Shown here piece after piece: positions 1-8,049 of a stretch of 47,992 nucleotides of DNA. Numbering within the stretch: position 1 is the first letter of the stretch; each line of letters opens with the position of its first letter. Below the pieces are notes generated by a model that had not been told where the DNA came from, did no database searches, and was given only the letters and a program-made list of their open reading frames with translations. The stretch comes from Rhabdonatronobacter sediminivivens (GTDB lineage Bacteria > Pseudomonadota > Alphaproteobacteria > Rhodobacterales > Rhodobacteraceae), in the NCBI RefSeq assembly GCF_013415485.1, contig NZ_JACBXS010000029.1, positions 1 to 47,992 on the forward strand, written 5' to 3'. A program made the position numbers and the translations under genes.

Positions 1-156
1 GTTGGGCAGACAGTAAAACACTCGATTCTCGCTGGGAATACCTGCCAACGCGAGTCAATCAGCCGGAAACCGTATGACGCATGGCGCGCGCTGCTCGCCA
101 TGGGCTGATCGGTGTTCGAAATCGGACAGGCAGCGGGGGCGTGGTGGCAACGACGC

Positions 157-185
157 TTGCATCGCCTGACGCCAGCGACTATTGC
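157..185 (+). promoter_or_regulatory. Probable sigma-70 promoter of the SRP RNA gene
   Basis: A -35-like TTGCAT (157-162) is separated by 17 bases from a -10-like TATTGC (180-185). The first base of the SRP RNA closing stem lies 6 bases past the -10, which is the normal distance to a transcription start. The match and spacing are seen directly; promoter activity is inferred. Confidence 0.55.
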
Positions 186-189
186 AGGG

Positions 190-289
190 CGCGAGGGGCT
201 GGCCCGGGCGGGGGCCTTGCGAACCCGGTCAGGTCCGGAAGGAAGCAGCCGTAGCAATCCGTCTCCGGGTCGGTGTCCAGCCTCTCGCT
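190..289 (+). ncRNA. ffs: Signal recognition particle RNA (4.5S-type, small bacterial form)
   Basis: This is the RNA scaffold that binds Ffh and docks to FtsY for co-translational membrane targeting. The universally conserved SRP apical domain is present at about 228-250, with the GGTCAGGTCCGGAAGGAAGC core containing the GGAA tetraloop and the asymmetric internal loop bases. The ends close perfectly: 191-202 (GCGAGGGGCTGG) pairs with 277-288 (CCAGCCTCTCGC) with one G-U pair. The length of about 100 nt fits the Alu-less bacterial form. It has its own promoter just upstream. The ends are set from the stem and could be off by a few bases. Confidence 0.95.
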
Positions 290-297
290 TCGCCTTG

Positions 298-322
298 TCT
301 CAGCGCGACGTCTCAGCGCGAC
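298..322. repeat. Short tandem duplication across the end of the cytochrome c gene
   Basis: The 12-mer TCTCAGCGCGAC occurs at 298-309 and again at 311-322 (13-base period). The second copy carries the stop codon of the minus-strand cytochrome gene, so the gene end looks duplicated just outside the reading frame. There is no T-tract and no hairpin, so I do not call a terminator. Confidence 0.7.
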
Positions 323-729
323 AGGCTTTCCAGATAGCGGAACAGCTCGGCCGCGCCATCGGCCAGACTGGCGTTCATGTGGCCGCGGCTGTCGGGGGTG
401 CCGGCAAAACGGCTCAGGAAGCCCTGAGTATCACGCAGATAGGCGACGAAATTATCCTCGGTCCAGGTCAGCCCTTCGCGCCCGGCCTGCAGCATCGGTT
501 CCGAATAGCGGCGGAAATCCGGGTCTGAACCGGCCTGGCGCCCGGCGACCCCGTAAAGATTGGGCGCCGACCGGCCACCGCGTTCGAGCACGGTCCCGTC
601 AGGGGCTGCTACCATATGGCAGACCCGGCATTCGCGCCACAATTCCTGACCCGCTGCGGCTGCAGGGCCGACGCCGAGGCTGCCTGAAACAGCGATCAGT
701 GCAAGGGCAAGGGGCCGCCATGGGCGCAT
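313..729 (-). CDS. Secreted class I cytochrome c
   Basis: A 138-residue periplasmic electron carrier. Residues 1-26 form a Sec signal peptide ending at the Ala-rich stretch GPAAAA. A single heme site CRVCH (CxxCH, residues 34-38) follows at once. The Met ligand is probably in the YSEPMLQAG segment, and the C-terminal helix YLESLSR is typical of cytochrome c2-like domains. The start Met is followed by two Arg and a hydrophobic core, as expected for a signal peptide. It is convergent with the SRP RNA, with only about 24 bases between them. No redox partner gene is adjacent, so the partner is unknown. Confidence 0.9.
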   Translation of the reverse strand: MRPWRPLALALIAVSGSLGVGPAAAAGQELWRECRVCHMVAAPDGTVLERGGRSAPNLYGVAGRQAGSDPDFRRYSEPMLQAGREGLTWTEDNFVAYLRDTQGFLSRFAGTPDSRGHMNASLADGAAELFRYLESLSR

Positions 730-819
730 GTCATTCTCCTTCGCTTCATTGCCTCAGCCTATCGCAAGCGCGGGTCCTTTACCATCGGCGTAATTCGGAG
801 CGCCTGTCAGCCGTCATCA

Positions 820-1638
820 TCATGGTTTCAGCCGGTACCCCCGCGCCAGCCACAGCCAGCAGAGGGCGGCAAGCGCCGCGGTGCTGGCCAGCACAATGCC
901 CAGCCCCAGCAGCGGCGGCGCATCCGAGGCGCCGATCATGCCGAATCGTGCCCCGTCGATCAGATAGAAGACCGGATTCGCGCGGGTGATCGCTTCCAGC
1001 ATCGGCGGCAGGGTCTGGATGGAATAGAAGGTCCCCGAAAGGAAGGACAGCGGCACCACGATGAAATTGGTGATGGCGGCGATCTGGTCGAACTTGTTGG
1101 CCAGGATCCCCGCCGCGATCCCCAGCGCCGAGAGCATGGCCGCCCCCAGCAGGACGAAGCCCAGCAGCCACAGCGGATGCGCGACCTGAAGCCCCAGCAA
1201 CAGCACCATCGAAAGCGTGATCACCACGCCAACGCACAGCCCGCGCGCGACCCCGCCCGCCATGTAGCCCGCCACCAGCTCCATCGGCGACAGCGGCGGC
1301 ATCAGCGTATCGACGATATTTCCCTGCACCTTGGCGATGACGATCGACGACGATGTATTGGCAAAGGCATTCTGGATCACCGTCATCATCAGGATCCCGG
1401 GCGCCAGAAAGGCCAGGAAGGACACCCCCATGACCATGCCCCGGGACGGACCGATGGCCAGCGCGAACACCGCCAGAAACAGCCCCGCTGTCACCAGCGG
1501 TGCGGCCAGGGTCTGGGTCCAGACCACCAGAAAGCGCCGGGTCTCGCGCTGGGCCAGCGTCATCATGCCCAGCCAGTTGACCCGTCCGAAGCGCCGCACG
1601 CCCATGGCGCCGGGCCGTGTGTGATCCTGTGCTGACAT
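820..1638 (-). CDS. ABC-2 type transporter permease
   Basis: A 272-residue integral membrane protein. Six hydrophobic segments are visible, including VVWTQTLAAPLVTAGLFLAV and the C-terminal LGLGIVLASTAALAALCWLW. The conserved ABC-2 signature near the end (PLSFLSGTFYSIQTLPP, then NPVFYLIDGAR) is the one seen in drug/polysaccharide exporter permeases of the YadH/NodJ type. I chose the ATG at 1638 because GGGAG sits just upstream; an in-frame ATG 30 codons earlier lacks this. No ATPase gene is adjacent; it is presumably beyond the window or elsewhere. The substrate cannot be read from the sequence. It is divergent from gcrA. Confidence 0.88.
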   Translation of the reverse strand: MSAQDHTRPGAMGVRRFGRVNWLGMMTLAQRETRRFLVVWTQTLAAPLVTAGLFLAVFALAIGPSRGMVMGVSFLAFLAPGILMMTVIQNAFANTSSSIVIAKVQGNIVDTLMPPLSPMELVAGYMAGGVARGLCVGVVITLSMVLLLGLQVAHPLWLLGFVLLGAAMLSALGIAAGILANKFDQIAAITNFIVVPLSFLSGTFYSIQTLPPMLEAITRANPVFYLIDGARFGMIGASDAPPLLGLGIVLASTAALAALCWLWLARGYRLKP

Positions 1639-1770
1639 GTGACTCCCGGTTTGCAATTTTCCGCCGTGCCTTGTATCCCGGCGCACCCTGCCTAGAATAG
1701 GAAGGGAAATGTAATTCTCCAACCCCACCGATCAAGACAGGTGCCGGGGTGGCCAGCCGGAGGCGCGAGC

Positions 1771-2448
1771 ATGTCCTGGACGGACGAGCGTGTGGAAAGA
1801 CTGAAGCAGATGTGGGGCGAGGGGCTCTCGGCCTCGCAGATCGCCAAGGAACTGGGCGGGGTGACCCGCAATGCGGTGATCGGCAAGGTCCATCGTCTGG
1901 GGCTTTCGAACCGGGCAGGGGCCACGGGCGCGGGGGCAACCGTGGCGGCTGCAGCACCGGAGCCCGAGCCCCAGCCCGTGCCCGCCGCCGCCGAGGCGGC
2001 ACCGGCGCCGCCCGCGCCCGAGCCGGAGCCTGCCCGGACCGAGGCTCAGGCCGCTGCGCCGGAACCCGAAACCGCCAGCGACCCGGCACCCGAGGAAACC
2101 CCGAAGCCGGAAGCCGCCGAGGAAACAGCGCCCGCCGACCCACCGTCCGCACCGATCCCGTTTTCGCGCCGCCCGATCGTGCCTGCCGGCCAGCCGCTGC
2201 CGCCCCAGCCCTCGGCCAATGAGGTCAGCGCCGAGGCCCTCGCCACCGTGCGCGAGGTGGAGAAGAAGGCCCGGAGGCTGTCGCTGCTGGAACTGACCGA
2301 GCGCACCTGCAAATGGCCCGTGGGCGATCCGGCGACCGAGGATTTCTGGTTCTGTGGGCTGCCGACCCAGGCGGGCAAGCCCTATTGCGAAGCGCATGTG
2401 GGCGTGGCGTTCCAGCCCATGTCCTCGCGCCGCGACCGGCGGCGCTGA
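1771..2448 (+). CDS. gcrA: Cell cycle regulator GcrA
   Basis: GcrA is a sigma-70-associated transcription factor that, in Caulobacter, activates promoters carrying CcrM-methylated GANTC sites and controls S-phase genes. The N-terminus (SWTDERVERLKQMWGEGLSA, then SQIAKELGG and TRNAVIGKVHRLGL) is the diagnostic GcrA helix-turn-helix. Residues about 48-150 are a Pro/Ala/Glu-rich linker with no predicted fold. The C-terminal block (CKWPVGDP, FWFCG, YCEAH) is the conserved RNA polymerase/sigma-contact region. At 225 residues it is longer than the Caulobacter protein because of the linker. The start at 1771 is preceded by GGAGG. A GANTC site (GACTC, 1641-1645) lies in the intergenic side shared with the permease gene. 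Confidence 0.96.
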   Translation: MSWTDERVERLKQMWGEGLSASQIAKELGGVTRNAVIGKVHRLGLSNRAGATGAGATVAAAAPEPEPQPVPAAAEAAPAPPAPEPEPARTEAQAAAPEPETASDPAPEETPKPEAAEETAPADPPSAPIPFSRRPIVPAGQPLPPQPSANEVSAEALATVREVEKKARRLSLLELTERTCKWPVGDPATEDFWFCGLPTQAGKPYCEAHVGVAFQPMSSRRDRRR

Positions 2449-2574
2449 AGGGGCAAGACAATCAGGCATGTTCACGGCGCTGACCGGCGCCGCGGTTTCT
2501 GGCCAGGATGTCGCCGCGCGCGCCCCGGGCGTAGGCGGTTGAACGTGCCGGATGGCGCCCGGGTCACGCGCCTG

Positions 2575-3003
2575 TCAGGCGCCGATCTGCGGGCCGGGGC
2601 AGAACATCGGGCGCGCGCTCTGTTCGATTTCATACAGTTCGTCGCCGGGGCCGTCTTCGGCGAAGCGCGCGCGCAGGCCCTCGTCGGTCATCCAGAAATA
2701 CCAGCAATGGGTGCGCGGCTCATCCTCGTAGACGAAGCAGATCTGTTCGCCCTGCGGATGCCAGACACCTTCGCGGCATTCCTCGCCGATGAAGGCCCAG
2801 AGCACGCGCCGCCCTTGCTTGAATTGCTCGACGCCATAGGGCACGCCGCCGGTGCCGAAGGTAAGGGTGCGGCCCGTGACGTAGGCGTCGAACTCCTCGG
2901 CAGTCATCGGGGTTTCGGCCTCGGCGGCCCCGGGGGAAAGGGCCAGGAGGATGGTGCCAAAGGCCAGAGCCGGCAGCATGATGGCGAGGGTCAGACGAGG
3001 CAT
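2575..3003 (-). CDS. Secreted hypothetical protein with four cysteines, downstream of alkB-like gene
   Basis: A 142-residue protein I do not recognise by name. Residues 1-29 form a clear signal peptide (MPRLTLAIMLPALAFGTILL, then Ala-x-Ala). The mature part begins MTAEEFDAYVTGRTLTF and contains four Cys in the contexts EECRE, QICFV, HCWYF and MFCPG, probably two disulfides in the periplasm. The short domain GTGGVPYGVEQF...VLWAF resembles small secreted domains common in Rhodobacteraceae, but no function is established that I know of. The ATG at 3003 has GGAG six bases upstream. It lies 16 bases downstream of the AlkB-like gene on the same strand, so it is probably co-transcribed. Confidence 0.75.
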   Translation of the reverse strand: MPRLTLAIMLPALAFGTILLALSPGAAEAETPMTAEEFDAYVTGRTLTFGTGGVPYGVEQFKQGRRVLWAFIGEECREGVWHPQGEQICFVYEDEPRTHCWYFWMTDEGLRARFAEDGPGDELYEIEQSARPMFCPGPQIGA

Positions 3004-3019
3004 GGCGACTCCGCAAGGG

Positions 3020-4120
3020 TTAAGGCGTTGACCCTGCCACAGACGCAGCGCCGGGGCCAGTGGCGGGCTGGTCACTTCCGGCGGCGCGCGCCTGGGCCAG
3101 CACCTGGTCAACGCGCTTGTCCATCAGGCGGAACCACAGTCTTGGCCAGAGCGCGACAACGCCCATGGCGGGCAGGGATCGGGGCAGGACCGGCATCTCC
3201 TGCGGCAGGCGCAGCGCAGGATAGGGGCGGCCCGGATTGGCGTGATGGTCCGAATGGCGCGGGGCATTGACCATCATGTGCGACGAAAACCAGTGCGGCG
3301 TGTTCCAGGAGTGGTAGATGGTCTGCGGCTCATAGCTGCCATCGGGCAGGCGGCGGCGTTCCAGCCCGTAGTGCTGGAGGTAGTCCACCATGGCCAGTTG
3401 TGTCTGCGCATAAAAGGACAGGCCCAGCCAGGCCAGCACCGCCGTCGGGCCAAGAGTGATCCAGGCGAGGGCAAGAAGCCCCAGCGCGCCGCCGACATAG
3501 GTGACATAGGGGTTGGTCCAGGCGGGTTTGCCGCGCCGGGCGATGCGGTCGCGTTCCACGCGGAACCCCTGGAGGAAGCTGCCGGTCCAGCCGCGGGCGA
3601 AATTGCGGTAGAAGCTTTCGCCCTTGCGCGGGAAATTCGGGTCCAGCGGCGTGCCCACATGGACATGGTGCAAGAGCCGGTGCGCCGTAGTGTGGTGGCC
3701 ATAGAGCATGGATGTGTAGACCCATTTCCCCAGGGAGAACAGCACTCGGCTACCGCGGTGAATCAATTCATGCGCATTCGAGTTGCTGACCTGCCCGAAG
3801 AACAGGCCGAAGCCGAAGAAGGCTGCCGCACGCTCGGCCCCGCTCAGCCCGGTGAGCCCCGCCACCGCCGCCGCGCCCAGGGGCATGAGCGCCAGATGCG
3901 CCAGTGCAAGCGTGGCGGACAGCGCGTCGGCGGCGGGGAATTCCACGCCCGGCGCGCCATCGCGGTTGGCGACCTTCAGGATCTGGTCCATGCCCAGGGC
4001 GAAGACGGACATGTAGAGGACTGCGGCCCAGATCCAGGCCCCGCCCATGACCCCACCGAGGGCCAGCAGGGCCACCGGGACAAGGGTGGCCAGAGCGAAG
4101 GGCTGGATATAGTGGCGCAT
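3020..4120 (-). CDS. AlkB-like integral membrane diiron alkane monooxygenase
   Basis: A 366-residue membrane hydroxylase of the fatty acid desaturase/AlkB superfamily. All histidine boxes of the diiron site are visible: HELIHR, then HTTAHRLLHHVH with the following GTPLDPNFPRKGESFY, then LQHYGL, then RHSDHH. Hydrophobic helix pairs precede box 1 and lie between boxes 2 and 3. The AlkB-specific HYG motif and SWNTPH support an alkane (or related terminal C-H) hydroxylase rather than a desaturase. No rubredoxin or rubredoxin reductase is adjacent, so electrons must come from genes elsewhere. Box 2 starts HRLLHH rather than the usual EHxxGHH. The substrate range cannot be read. It is divergent from the AhpD-like gene. 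Confidence 0.88.
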   Translation of the reverse strand: MRHYIQPFALATLVPVALLALGGVMGGAWIWAAVLYMSVFALGMDQILKVANRDGAPGVEFPAADALSATLALAHLALMPLGAAAVAGLTGLSGAERAAAFFGFGLFFGQVSNSNAHELIHRGSRVLFSLGKWVYTSMLYGHHTTAHRLLHHVHVGTPLDPNFPRKGESFYRNFARGWTGSFLQGFRVERDRIARRGKPAWTNPYVTYVGGALGLLALAWITLGPTAVLAWLGLSFYAQTQLAMVDYLQHYGLERRRLPDGSYEPQTIYHSWNTPHWFSSHMMVNAPRHSDHHANPGRPYPALRLPQEMPVLPRSLPAMGVVALWPRLWFRLMDKRVDQVLAQARAAGSDQPATGPGAASVAGSTP

Positions 4121-4264
4121 GGGATGGGTCTGTCATTGCATGTGGTCTGCTCAATCTAGCAGGATTTGCGCCGCCGTCACGCGCCGCGGCGTCGCAGCCG
4201 GGCTTGGCGGGGCGGGCGGCGGCGGATAGGCTGCGCCTGGCCGCCCAAAGGAAAGGACGTACCC

Positions 4265-4831
4265 ATGCCCGAGAAGATCACCGCGCTGGACCTGCCCCCG
4301 GCCGATCCGATGCCTGAGCGCACCCGGAAATACCTGGACCTCTGCGCCGAAAAGCTGGGCTTCGTGCCAAATGTGCTGCGCGCCTACAGTTTCGATATCG
4401 CGAAATTCGATGCCTTTGTGGCCATGTATAACGACCTGATGCTGGCCGACAGCGGGTTGAGCAAGCTGGAGCGCGAGATGATTGCCGTGGTGGTGTCTTC
4501 GATCAACCGTTGCTGGTACTGCCAGGTGGCCCATGGCGCGGCGGTGCGCGAATTGTCCGGCGATCCGGCACTGGGCGAGGCGATGGTGATGAATTACCGC
4601 GCCGCACCGTTGGACCCGCGCACGCGCGCCATGCTGGATTTTGCTGCGCTGGTGGCCGAATCCAGCGCGAAAGTGGAAGAAGCCGACCGCGAGGCGCTGC
4701 GTGGGCACGGGTTTTCCGATCGCGATATCTTCGACATTTCGGCGGTGGTGGGATTCTTTTCCATGTCGAACCGGGTGGCCTCGGCCATCGGGATGGAGCC
4801 GAATGCCGAATATCACGGCGCGGCGCGTTAG
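4265..4831 (+). CDS. Peroxidase-related AhpD/carboxymuconolactone decarboxylase family protein
   Basis: A 188-residue, all-helical cytosolic protein. The redox motif CWYCQVAHG (Cys83, Cys86, His90) is the CxxCxxxH active site of AhpD-like proteins, which reduce peroxiredoxins or peroxides. The C-terminal half, with FDISAVVGFFSMSNRVASAIG, matches the 'uncharacterised peroxidase-related enzyme' subgroup. The start at 4265 has AAAGGA upstream; the longer frame would add an implausible Arg-rich leader. Its last four bases overlap the end of the convergent cytochrome c gene. A physiological role in peroxide defence is inferred from family only. Confidence 0.85.
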   Translation: MPEKITALDLPPADPMPERTRKYLDLCAEKLGFVPNVLRAYSFDIAKFDAFVAMYNDLMLADSGLSKLEREMIAVVVSSINRCWYCQVAHGAAVRELSGDPALGEAMVMNYRAAPLDPRTRAMLDFAALVAESSAKVEEADREALRGHGFSDRDIFDISAVVGFFSMSNRVASAIGMEPNAEYHGAAR

Positions 4832-5235
4832 CGCTGGATGCTTTCCAGATAGGCGGCCAGCGCGACCACGCGTTCCGGCATCATCCGGCTGGCACCGCGG
4901 CCCATGTCCACATGCATCAGCCGCCCGGTCATCAGGTAGCTGAGGTCGGGCATGGCGGCCTCATGCAAGGTCAGGCCGCGCCCGTAGCCATCCAGGCGGT
5001 TGAGCACCTCGGCGCGTGGGAAACCGCCCGCGCGCGTGGCCAGGCCGGTCAGATCCGGCCCGCCCGGCCCACCGGTCGCGCCCGGGCCGTGGCATCCGGC
5101 GCAGCTTTGGTCATAGAGACGCGCCCCTGCAGCAGGACCCGCAAAGGGATTGCAGGCGGCGAGAGACACGAGCGCCAGGGCCGCGATGGCAAGGCGCAGG
5201 CTGTGGTGCGGGCGGGGGGCAGGTTCGCAGTGCAT
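4828..5235 (-). CDS. Cytochrome c lipoprotein
   Basis: A 135-residue protein with one heme-binding motif, CAGCH (residues 43-47), followed by GPGATGGPGGPDLTGLATR, the usual cytochrome c loop. Met ligand candidates lie in the C-terminal half (MPDLSYLMTGRL or MMPERVV), and the YLESIQR helix closes the fold. The N-terminus has a hydrophobic stretch ending in a lipobox, SLAAC, so it is probably lipid-anchored in the periplasm. Its C-terminus resembles that of the cytochrome at 313-729, so the two may be distant paralogues. It overlaps the convergent AhpD-like gene by four bases. Confidence 0.88.
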   Translation of the reverse strand: MHCEPAPRPHHSLRLAIAALALVSLAACNPFAGPAAGARLYDQSCAGCHGPGATGGPGGPDLTGLATRAGGFPRAEVLNRLDGYGRGLTLHEAAMPDLSYLMTGRLMHVDMGRGASRMMPERVVALAAYLESIQR

Positions 5236-5293
5236 GACGGCAGAGTGCCATGGCGGCGCGCGCGCGCCAAGTCTTTCCTGTGCCCGGGGTGTT

Positions 5294-6667
5294 TCAGCAG
5301 TTCGGAACGTTCACGGCCAGCCCGCCAAGCGCGGTTTCCTTGTATTTCTCCGACATGTCGGCGCCGGTCTGGCGCATGGCCTCGATGCAGTTGTCCAGCG
5401 GCATGAAATGGCTGCCATCGCCGCGCAGCGCCAGCGAGGCGGCGGAAACGGCCTTGATCGCGCCCAGCCCGTTGCGTTCGATGCAGGGCACCTGCACCAG
5501 CCCCTTTACCGGATCGCAGGTCATGCCGAGGTGGTGTTCGAGCGCGATTTCGGCTGCGTTTTCCACCTGTTCGGGGGTGGCGCCGAGCACGGCGGCCAAT
5601 CCGGCGGCAGCCATGGCCGCGGCTGAGCCGACCTCGGCCTGGCAGCCACATTCGGCGCCGGAAATGCTGGCATTGTGCTTGATCAGCCCGCCGATGGCTG
5701 CGGCGGTCAGCAGGAACTCGGCCACGCGGGTCGCGCTGGCGCCGGGGACATGGTCCAGCCAATAGCGGATCACCGCAGGGACCACGCCCGCGGCGCCATT
5801 GGTCGGCGCGGTCACCACCTGGCCGCCAGCGGCGTTTTCCTCGTTCACGGCCATGGCATAGACGCTGATCCAGTCATTGATCACATGCGGCGGCGCCAGG
5901 TTCAGCCCGTGTTCGGCCCGCAGCGATGTCAGGATGGCACCGGCCCGGCGCCGCACCCGCAAACCGCCGGGCAATTCGCCGCTGCCTTCAAGCCCGCGGT
6001 CGATGCAGGCGTTCATGACCGACCAAAGGCGCCTGACCCCCTGGTCCAGTTTCAGAGGGTCATGCCGGGTCAGTTCGTTGGCGCGCTTCATCTCGGCGAT
6101 GGAGAGGCCGGAGTCGCGGGCCATGGCCAGCATTTCGGCAGCCGAGTGGAATGGATAGGGGCAAGGGGTCTGAGGCGAGGCGTCGGCGCTGCTGTTCAGT
6201 TCGGCTGCAGTCACCACGAAGCCGCCGCCGATGGAGAAATAGGTTTCCTGCGCGATCACATCGCCCTGGGCATCGGTGGCGCGCAGGACCATGGCATTGG
6301 CATGGCCGGGCAGGGGAGGGCCGAAATCGAAGACAAGATCGGCCTTGGGGTCAAAGCTGACCTGGCCCAGGCCGGGGATGTCGATCCGGCAGGTTTCACG
6401 GATCGCCGCCAGGGTGGTTTCGGCGCGGGCGGCGTCATAGCTGTCTGGCAGGAAACCGGCCAGGCCCAGGATGACCGCGCGGTCGGTGGCATGCCCCACG
6501 CCGGTGAACGCGAGCGAGCCATGCAGGGTCGCGCGCAGCCCGGCCACGCTAAACGGTTGCGCGCGCAGGTGGTCGAGGAAGCGGGCGGCGGCGACCATCG
6601 GCCCCATGGTATGGGACGAGGACGGGCCGATTCCGATCTTGAAGATATCGAACACCGACAGGAACAT
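5294..6667 (-). CDS. sdaA: L-serine dehydratase, iron-sulfur type
   Basis: Converts L-serine to pyruvate and ammonia in the cytosol. This is the single-chain (type 2) enzyme of 457 residues. The N-terminal domain begins with [12 protein letters not shown], the hallmark of the family. Cysteines 342, 384 and 395 (contexts CGCQ, TCDPV, VPCIERN) match the three 4Fe-4S ligands known from the Legionella enzyme, and the chain ends in Cys (residue 457), which in that enzyme reaches back into the active site as the fourth ligand. The spacing between all four is the same as I recall for that enzyme. It is probably monocistronic and divergent from the SPOR lipoprotein gene. Confidence 0.96.
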   Translation of the reverse strand: MFLSVFDIFKIGIGPSSSHTMGPMVAAARFLDHLRAQPFSVAGLRATLHGSLAFTGVGHATDRAVILGLAGFLPDSYDAARAETTLAAIRETCRIDIPGLGQVSFDPKADLVFDFGPPLPGHANAMVLRATDAQGDVIAQETYFSIGGGFVVTAAELNSSADASPQTPCPYPFHSAAEMLAMARDSGLSIAEMKRANELTRHDPLKLDQGVRRLWSVMNACIDRGLEGSGELPGGLRVRRRAGAILTSLRAEHGLNLAPPHVINDWISVYAMAVNEENAAGGQVVTAPTNGAAGVVPAVIRYWLDHVPGASATRVAEFLLTAAAIGGLIKHNASISGAECGCQAEVGSAAAMAAAGLAAVLGATPEQVENAAEIALEHHLGMTCDPVKGLVQVPCIERNGLGAIKAVSAASLALRGDGSHFMPLDNCIEAMRQTGADMSEKYKETALGGLAVNVPNC

Positions 6668-7037
6668 GGGGCCTCCGGGACAGGGACATTCTGCACAGGC
6701 CTACAGGATTTCCGCGCGGGCGCCATGGCCGCAAGCGACCATGGGGCGCAGAAATCGGACATGGGCGCGCCGCGCCCCGTGCGCGCCCCGCGGACGCCGC
6801 GCCCCACCCGCCCACCCATGCGCGCCGTCCACAGGGCGCGCACGGGGCGGTTCGGGTGCAGGGGGCATATTCACGGGCTTGTTGCGTGGTTTCGGTGTTC
6901 TGCGGCTTTTCTTGATCCGGGGTTGGGGTTAGTATCTGCGCATTCTGGTCGGCCATTCGGGCGGCCAATGTGTTGCACCGGGGCGATAGGCAAGATCCGA
7001 CGCAGAACGGACGGTCGCACCGCAGGGCGAGGGCAGT
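6668..7037. other. 370-base divergent intergenic region with a long GC hairpin
   Basis: No coding region. It must hold the promoters of sdaA (minus) and of the SPOR lipoprotein gene (plus), but no clear -35/-10 pair stands out. Its main feature is the nested inverted repeat at 6773-6849. The stretch 6850-7037 is plainer, with a possible but weak -35 TTGATC near 6914. Confidence 0.6.
6773..6849 (+). repeat. Nested inverted repeat with C-rich loop, copy A
   Basis: A perfect 16-base outer stem (6773-6788 with 6834-6849; left arm CGCCCCGTGCGCGCCC) encloses an 11-base inner stem with one mismatch (6792-6802 with 6820-6830). The inner stem presents the loop CCCACCCGCCCACCCAT (6803-6819). The same architecture and nearly the same loop occur at 16837-16887. 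There is no T-tract, so it is not a standard terminator. It could be a structured leader, a small RNA or a repeat-family member. Confidence 0.7.
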
Positions 7038-8009
7038 ATGACATTACGGCGTATTCGAGTGGGGCTGGTCGGCACGGCATTGGCGGTGCTGCTTGCGGGC
7101 TGCATGGACGGGCAGGGCAGTCCGGCGGAGAGTGAGCGGCCAACATCGCAGCAAGCCAGCCGGGCGGGTGTGGAGCGCGATGTCGAGGCGCCCGACGTAT
7201 TCCAGGAATCGGACCGGGGGTTGTGGGATGGACGGCCCTCGCTTGGTGGGGTCTGGGTGGCCCATCCCGATGTGCGCGATCCCGAGCGCGTGATCATTCG
7301 CAACCCCGACAACGGGCAGGAAGTGGTCGGTGCGCTGTTCCGGCGTGAGCGTGAGAATCCGGGGCCGGCGTTTCAGGTGTCCTCGGATGCGGCTTCGGCG
7401 CTGGGCATGCTGGCGGGTAATCCTGCGGGCCTGCAGGTCACCGCCCTGCGCACCGAGGTCAGCGCCCCGTCTGACGCGCCGCGCGCAGCCGCGGACGCGC
7501 CCGAAGAGGCAGCCCCGCAAGAAGAGGCCGCCCCGCAAGTGGCTGAGGCTGCCGAGGCGCCTGCGGATGAAGCCGAGGCGGTGGAGGTTGCCGCCGCGGA
7601 GCCTCCGCGCGAGCGGCGCCGGTTCTGGCCCTTTGGCCGCCGCGACCGGGCCGAGGCCGAGACGGATGAGATCGGCATGCGCCCGCTGGAGGATGACGTG
7701 GCCCAGACGCCTGCGGCCGAGCCTGAGGCGCCTGTTGCCGCGGCGCAACCTGCCGCGCAGGCGCCGACCTCCGCGCTGGCGCGGGGCTATATCCAGCTGG
7801 GTATCTTCAGCGTCGAGGCCAATGCCGACCGGGCGCTGGGCATGGCAAGGGGCGCCGGCATGTCGGGGCGGGTTGTTGAAGGCGAAAGCAGCGGCAACCG
7901 GTTCTGGCGGGTGATCGTCGGCCCGTCCTCCACCACGGCCGAGCGTGACCGGATCTTGTCCCGGGTGCGCGATCTGGGCTTTACTGATGCCTATGCGGTT
8001 GCACGATAG
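7038..8009 (+). CDS. SPOR-domain lipoprotein
   Basis: A 323-residue envelope protein. Residues 1-22 are a lipoprotein signal with lipobox LLAGC. Residues about 60-135 (GLWDGRPSLGGVWVAHPD, then VIIRNPDNGQEV, FQVSSDAASALGM) look like a compact domain of RlpA-like flavour. Residues about 140-250 are an Ala/Glu/Pro-rich linker with a basic WPFGRRDR patch. The last 75 residues (YIQLGIFSVEANADRAL...FWRVIVGPSS...DAYAVAR) are a SPOR domain, which binds denuded glycan strands at the division septum. GAGGG precedes the ATG. It heads the run of genes to 12624, next to a D,D-carboxypeptidase, consistent with a peptidoglycan role. Confidence 0.88.
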   Translation: MTLRRIRVGLVGTALAVLLAGCMDGQGSPAESERPTSQQASRAGVERDVEAPDVFQESDRGLWDGRPSLGGVWVAHPDVRDPERVIIRNPDNGQEVVGALFRRERENPGPAFQVSSDAASALGMLAGNPAGLQVTALRTEVSAPSDAPRAAADAPEEAAPQEEAAPQVAEAAEAPADEAEAVEVAAAEPPRERRRFWPFGRRDRAEAETDEIGMRPLEDDVAQTPAAEPEAPVAAAQPAAQAPTSALARGYIQLGIFSVEANADRALGMARGAGMSGRVVEGESSGNRFWRVIVGPSSTTAERDRILSRVRDLGFTDAYAVAR

Positions 8010-8049
8010 GGGCGCGGTGTTGATGCGCGGCATTGCTGGGGGAACGAAC

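Noticed and set aside
80..130. Small hairpin (CATGGCG/CGCCATG, 80-102) and GTTCGAA at 113-119 resembling a tRNA T-arm
   Set aside because: No acceptor stem, anticodon arm or CCA-type end can be built around it, so it is not a tRNA.
4147..4162. CTGCT-N6-AGCAG inverted repeat between the alkB-like and AhpD-like genes
   Set aside because: Only five-base arms; such repeats are frequent by chance.
5675..7135. Long open frame (486 codons) antisense to sdaA and across the divergent gap
   Set aside because: It is opposite a strongly supported enzyme gene and has the His/Gln/Gly-rich make-up of a GC-rich shadow frame; no ribosome site or family motif.
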